NCBI GenBank assembly: GCA_905203045.1 | Contig: CAJKUH010000009.1 | Location: 11,627-75,626 of the forward strand | Length of the DNA stretch: 64,000 bases | Direction: 5' to 3' | Source: an uncultured Eggerthella sp. | GTDB taxonomy: Bacteria > Actinomycetota > Coriobacteriia > Coriobacteriales > Eggerthellaceae | Part shown: in pieces, positions 59,764 through 64,000 of the stretch | Position numbering within the stretch: position 1 is the stretch's first letter | How the letters are laid out: each line of letters starts with the position of its first letter | Program-made: the position numbers and the translations under genes | Notes under the pieces: model-generated | Databases searched by the model: none | What the model saw: the letters and a program-made list of their open reading frames with translations, nothing else | Told to the model about the DNA's origin: nothing

Positions 59764-62700
59764 ATGCAAACACGGAACGTGCCTGCGCAAAGCGGGCTGT
59801 ATCGTCCTGAGTTCGAGCATGACGCGTGCGGTATTGGCGCGCTGGCACACCTGAAGGGCGTGCGCTCGCATCAGATGATCGACGATGCCCTGTCGGTCCT
59901 TGTAAATCTGGAGCATCGCGGTGGCAAGGGTTTGGAGCACAATACGGGCGACGGTGCCGGTATCCTGTTCCAGATCCCCCATCATTTCTTCCGCAAGGAA
60001 GCGCAGAAGTGCGGTCACCTTCTTCCCGATGAAGGCGACTACGGCGTGGCAATGCTCTTCTTCCCCCAAGATGAGCGAGGCGTCGAAGTTTCCAAGCGTA
60101 TCTTCGAAGAGGGTTGCGCAAAGGCCGGTTTGCCGTTGCTGTTCTGGCGCGAGGTGCCCATCGACCCCCACGATTTGGGCTCTACCGCACGTGCGTGCAT
60201 GCCTACCATCCTGCAGGCTTTCGTAGGCCGTCCCGAAGATGTGGAACGCGGTGATGCGTTCGAGCGTCGTTTGTATGTATGCCGCCGCATGGTGGAAAAG
60301 GCCGCCGATGCTGAGTTTGCGCTTCAGGGCCACATCTTCTACGTATGCTCTTTCAGCGCCCGTACCATCGTGTACAAGGGCATGCTTGTGGCAACCCAGA
60401 TGCGCCGCTTCTACATCGACCTTTCCGACGCTGCCGTGAAGACGGCCATCGCCCTGGTGCATTCCCGCTACTCCACCAACACCACGCCTTCGTGGGAGCG
60501 CGCTCACCCGAACCGTTACATCATCCATAATGGCGAGATCAACACGCTGAAGGGCAACGTGAACTGGATCCGTGCCCGCGAACCAAACCTGTACTCGCCG
60601 GTTTTGGGCAAGGACCTGGAATCGGTTCTGCCCATCATCAACAAGGAAGGCTCCGACTCGGCCATCCTCGACAACGTGCTCGAGTTCTTGGTTATGAACG
60701 GCCGCGATATGACGCGTGCGGTTTCCATGCTTTTGCCCGAGCCGTGGGACCACAACGATACGCTGCCTGCCCGTCGCCGTGCCTATGACGAGTACCAGTC
60801 CATGCTCATGGAGCCGTGGGACGGCCCTGCTGCCATTGCCTACACCGACGGCACCACGTTCGGTGCTGCGCTCGACCGCAACGGCTTGCGCCCCGCCCGT
60901 TACTATGTGACGCGCGACGATCGCTTCCTGCTTTCCTCCGAGGTTGGCACCATCGAAATCGAGCCTTCCAACATCCTTACCGCCGGCTGCCTTGGCCCTG
61001 GTGAAATGGTGGAAATCGATACCGCCAACGACCGTGTTATCTGGAATGACGAGCTGCGTGCCCGTTACGCGAAGGAAAAGCCCTACAGCGACTGGGTAAA
61101 GGAAGAGAAGATCGAGGTTTCCGAGCTTGAGGCTCCCGCGCAGGTTGCTCCTGCCGCCGATTCGGACGTGCCCATGACGGTGCGCATGGCAAAGCTGGGC
61201 TATCACTGGGACGATGTGGACGAAGTGGTTCGCGCCATGGCGGAAAAGGGCGGCGTGCCCCTGGCTTCCATGGGCATCGATGCTTCGCTTGCCTGTCTTT
61301 CCAAGAAGGACCGTTCGTTCTTCGATTACTTCTATCAGCTGTTTGCCCAGGTAACCAACCCGCCTATCGACGCACTGCGTGAAAGCCTGGTTACCTCGAG
61401 CGTGCTCTACATCGGCAACCACGGTAATCTTCTGGAAGATTCCCGCACGGCATGCCAGCTTATCCGTTTGGATGGGCCGATGCTCACGAAAGACCAGTTC
61501 GAGCGCATCTGCGCCGTTGACCGCGTTGGCTTCAAGGCCCAGCGCTTCAGCGTGACGTATCGCCGTGATGCGGGCGAGGGCGCCTTGGAGAAGGCCCTTG
61601 CTAACCTGGCCAATGCCGTGGAAAAGGCCGTTCGCGGCGGCGTAAGCATCATCGTGCTTTCCGACCGCGCTGGGGAAGGCGAAGTGCCGATTCCCTCGCT
61701 TCTGGCGCTTTCCTCCGTTCACAACCACCTTATCCGCGCGGGCGTTCGCACTTTCGCCGACTTCGTGGTTGAAACGGGCGACGCCATTTCCGCGCACGAC
61801 TTCGCAGCGTTGGTCGGCTACTCCGCTTCTGGCATCTACCCCTACATGGCGCACGAATGCATCGCCGACTTGGCGGCAAAGGGCGCGCTGGCGGTGTCGG
61901 CCGAAGAGGGCATCGCCAACTACAACAAGGCAGTTACCGCAGGCATCACCTCCATCATGTCGAAGATGGGCATTTCAACGGTGCAGAGCTACCATTCTGC
62001 TCAGATCTTCGAAGCAGTGGGCTTCAAGCAGGAATTCATCGACAAGTACTTCGCGGGCACGGTTTCCCGTGTGGGCGGCTTGGGCGTTGCCGATGTTCAG
62101 CGTGAGGAAGACCAGCGCTACGACGACGCCGTGGCGCTCCTGAACACGCCATCTCCCAGCCAGCTGCCCTCCCTGGGCCTTACCAAGTGGCGTCCGCAGG
62201 GCGGCGAAGAGCATCTTATCGACCCGCAGACCATCTACCTTCTGCAGCATGCATGCCGCGAGGGCAACTACGAGCTGTTCAAGGAATACAGCGACCATCT
62301 GCATCAGGAAGGCCGCGCAATCCGCCTGCGCGACTTGCTCGATTTCGTGACCGACCGCACGCCGGTCCCGTTGGAAGAGGTAGAGCCCGCTGAAAGCATT
62401 GCCAAGCGCTTCAACACGGGCGCTATGAGCTACGGTTCCATTTCCGAGGAAGCCCATAAGTGCATGGCCATTGCCATGAACCGTTTGGGCGGCCGTTCGA
62501 ATTCCGGCGAAGGCGGCGAAGACCCGAAGCGCGAAACCCCGCTGCCCAACGGCGATTCCATGAACTCCGCCATCAAGCAGATCGCTTCCGGCCGCTTTGG
62601 CGTTACCAGCCGTTACCTTTCTTCCGCCATCGAGATTCAGATCAAGATGGCCCAGGGCGCTAAGCCGGGCGAAGGCGGCCACCTGCCGGGCAAGAAGGTA

Positions 62701-64000
62701 TATCCCTGGATTGCCGAGGTTCGTCAATCCACGCCGGGCATCGGCCTGATTTCGCCTCCGCCGCACCATGACATCTACTCCATCGAAGACTTGGCCGAGC
62801 TGATCTTCGACCTGAAGAACGCCAACCCCAACGCGCGCGTTTCCGTGAAGCTGGTTTCCGAGGCGGGCGTCGGCACCATTGCCACCGGCGTTGCCAAGGG
62901 CGCTGCCGACAAGATCCTGATCTCGGGCCACAACGGCGGTTCCGGCGCTGCCCCGCGCGATTCCATCTGGCATGCAGGCCTGCCGCTTGAGCTGGGCATT
63001 GCCGAAGCGCAACAGACGCTGCTGCAGAACGGTTTGCGCTCCCGTGTTGTACTGGAGGCCGACGGCAAGCTGATGGACGGCAAAGACGTTGCCGTTGCCT
63101 GCTTGCTGGGCGCTGAGGAATTCGGCTTCGCAACCATGCCGCTTATCGCCATGGGCTGCCTGATGCAGCGCGACTGCCAGCAGGACACCTGCCCGGCAGG
63201 CATCGCAACGCAGAACTGCCGCCTTCGCAAGTGCTTCCGCGGCAAGCCCGAGCACGTGGTGAACTTTATGCTCTTTGTTGCTGAGCAGCTGCGCGAGGTT
63301 ATGGCTTCCTTGGGCTTCCGCACGGTAGACGAAATGGTGGGCCACCCCGAGTGCCTGCGCCAGGTAGAGGTGCCGGGCAATTGGAAGGCGAACCTCCTGG
63401 ATCTTTCTCCGGTACTTGCCAACGGCGAGTGCGAGTTCGGCGCCCATATCCCCGGTGCTGCTGGCCGCCATTTCTTGCCGCAGATGAAGTACGACGTGGA
63501 GTTGGACAAGTCGCTTGACGCAACGCTGTTCCTGCCCATGACCGAGCAGGCGCGCAAGCATATGACGCCGGTTCGCTTCCGTGCCGACATCGCCAACGTC
63601 AACCGCTGCGTGGGCACCATCTTGGGCGCTGCCGTTACCAAGGCGCATCCTGAGGGCCTGCCCGACGGCTCGGTAACCGTTGACTGCGAGGGTTCTGCCG
63701 GCCAGAGCTTCGGCGCCTTCATCCCGAAGGGCGTTACGCTCAACGTTACGGGCGATGCCAACGACTACTTCGGCAAGGGCCTTTCCGGCGGCATCCTTTC
63801 GGTTCATCCTTCCGAAGATGCCACCTACAAGTTCGACGAGAACACCATCGTGGGCAACGTTGCCTTCTTCGGTGCAACGTCGGGTCGCGGCTTCGTGAAC
63901 GGCCTGGCGGGTCAGCGCTTCGGCGTGCGTAACTCCGGCGCCACCATCGTGGTAGAAGGCGTTGGCAACCACGGTTGCGAGTACATGACCGGCGGCACCG
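59764..64000 (+). CDS. gltB: Glutamate synthase large subunit (partial, 3' end outside window)
   Basis: Makes glutamate from glutamine and 2-oxoglutarate. The visible 1412 residues cover the N-terminal amidotransferase (propeptide of 21 residues, catalytic Cys22 in HDACGIGALAHLKG), the central domain, and the FMN-binding synthase domain (GGEDPKRETPLPNG, GHNGGSGAAPRDSIWH). The 3Fe-4S motif CLMQRDCQQDTCPAG follows, then most of the C-terminal GXGXG beta-helix. About 80-100 residues are missing at the window edge. ATG 59764, with GAGAGTGAGAGG upstream. The leader holds two hairpins. gltD is expected just beyond the window. Confidence 0.95.
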   Translation, partial: MQTRNVPAQSGLYRPEFEHDACGIGALAHLKGVRSHQMIDDALSVLVNLEHRGGKGLEHNTGDGAGILFQIPHHFFRKEAQKCGHLLPDEGDYGVAMLFFPQDERGVEVSKRIFEEGCAKAGLPLLFWREVPIDPHDLGSTARACMPTILQAFVGRPEDVERGDAFERRLYVCRRMVEKAADAEFALQGHIFYVCSFSARTIVYKGMLVATQMRRFYIDLSDAAVKTAIALVHSRYSTNTTPSWERAHPNRYIIHNGEINTLKGNVNWIRAREPNLYSPVLGKDLESVLPIINKEGSDSAILDNVLEFLVMNGRDMTRAVSMLLPEPWDHNDTLPARRRAYDEYQSMLMEPWDGPAAIAYTDGTTFGAALDRNGLRPARYYVTRDDRFLLSSEVGTIEIEPSNILTAGCLGPGEMVEIDTANDRVIWNDELRARYAKEKPYSDWVKEEKIEVSELEAPAQVAPAADSDVPMTVRMAKLGYHWDDVDEVVRAMAEKGGVPLASMGIDASLACLSKKDRSFFDYFYQLFAQVTNPPIDALRESLVTSSVLYIGNHGNLLEDSRTACQLIRLDGPMLTKDQFERICAVDRVGFKAQRFSVTYRRDAGEGALEKALANLANAVEKAVRGGVSIIVLSDRAGEGEVPIPSLLALSSVHNHLIRAGVRTFADFVVETGDAISAHDFAALVGYSASGIYPYMAHECIADLAAKGALAVSAEEGIANYNKAVTAGITSIMSKMGISTVQSYHSAQIFEAVGFKQEFIDKYFAGTVSRVGGLGVADVQREEDQRYDDAVALLNTPSPSQLPSLGLTKWRPQGGEEHLIDPQTIYLLQHACREGNYELFKEYSDHLHQEGRAIRLRDLLDFVTDRTPVPLEEVEPAESIAKRFNTGAMSYGSISEEAHKCMAIAMNRLGGRSNSGEGGEDPKRETPLPNGDSMNSAIKQIASGRFGVTSRYLSSAIEIQIKMAQGAKPGEGGHLPGKKVYPWIAEVRQSTPGIGLISPPPHHDIYSIEDLAELIFDLKNANPNARVSVKLVSEAGVGTIATGVAKGAADKILISGHNGGSGAAPRDSIWHAGLPLELGIAEAQQTLLQNGLRSRVVLEADGKLMDGKDVAVACLLGAEEFGFATMPLIAMGCLMQRDCQQDTCPAGIATQNCRLRKCFRGKPEHVVNFMLFVAEQLREVMASLGFRTVDEMVGHPECLRQVEVPGNWKANLLDLSPVLANGECEFGAHIPGAAGRHFLPQMKYDVELDKSLDATLFLPMTEQARKHMTPVRFRADIANVNRCVGTILGAAVTKAHPEGLPDGSVTVDCEGSAGQSFGAFIPKGVTLNVTGDANDYFGKGLSGGILSVHPSEDATYKFDENTIVGNVAFFGATSGRGFVNGLAGQRFGVRNSGATIVVEGVGNHGCEYMTGGT

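Noticed and set aside
59737..63972. Long antisense frames across gltB (minus strand)
   Set aside because: gltB has complete catalytic and cluster motifs; the antisense frames are bias artefacts.
1..64000. CRISPR arrays, tRNA or rRNA genes
   Set aside because: No regularly spaced 25-40-nt repeats, tRNA cloverleaf signatures or rRNA conserved segments were seen; the TGGCAA cluster has too few and unequal spacings for CRISPR.

Overview
The window looks like the chromosome of an anaerobic gut actinobacterium of the class Coriobacteriia, most like the Eggerthellales (Slackia/Eggerthella/Senegalimassilia-type). The grounds are the moderately high GC host genes, the style of the [FeFe]-hydrogenase, Elp3 and clostridial-type PurL proteins, a surface protein ending in a LAKTSD variant of the sortase signal, and clean SD-led starts. 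This is inference from protein resemblance. No rRNA or tRNA gene was seen.

Layout. 1-5.3 kb: tryptophan operon trpG(partial)-D-C-F-[structured spacer]-B-A. 5.3-8.6 kb: a Ser-rich membrane protein, an Fsr-like exporter and a small membrane protein. 8.7-12.9 kb: a minus-strand series of serine recombinase, beta-helix surface protein and small winged-helix regulator, then a MarR-type regulator. 13-15.9 kb: LysR, a six-TM transporter and a DUF6282-like metal hydrolase. 16-30 kb: mostly housekeeping (pepF, elp3, phosphate permease, flavin-binding protein, purL, ettA, gpmA), with a decayed metE-like fragment next to a LysR gene. 30-36.4 kb: a DUF2130 protein, two MFS transporters and a WYL regulator. 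36.7-43.4 kb: accessory DNA of visibly different codon use, holding a frameshifted AAA/DUF234 ATPase, a tetR-MBL-MATE operon with duplicated operators, and a dihydroxyacetone kinase (DhaK-DhaL fusion plus DhaM). 43.5-48 kb: tcdA and a two-gene [FeFe]-hydrogenase locus whose partner is a GltD-like flavoprotein carrying a NuoF-type Fe-S module. 48.3-51.8 kb: nucleoside salvage (nucleoside hydrolase, MFS, ribokinase). 52-55.2 kb: the H-cluster maturases hydF and hydG, divergent. 55.2-59.5 kb: a dipeptidase, a PHP phosphoesterase, a LOG protein and a YczE-like membrane protein. 59.8 kb to the end: glutamate synthase large subunit gltB, cut by the window edge.

How the genes fit together. The hydrogenase, its maturases and the GltD-type electron module point to H2/NAD(P)H exchange in a strict anaerobe. 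hydE is not in the window. gltB begins a nitrogen-assimilation locus whose small subunit should lie just outside. The nucleoside block splits ribonucleosides and activates ribose.

The least explained feature is a set of long intergenic inverted repeats (14-29 nt arms, about 40-125 nt apart), mostly in gaps between converging genes. One subset shares arms that start TGGCAA and end near ACG, and at 56.7 kb there are four copies in one gap. Other points worth follow-up are mutually exclusive hairpins between trpF and trpB, a terminator-guarded leader before the transporter at 33975, a candidate small RNA at about 36.63 kb, a TGAAC/GTTCA dyad shared by the marR gene and the transporter/hydrolase operon, and the DhaKL fusion paired with DhaM.
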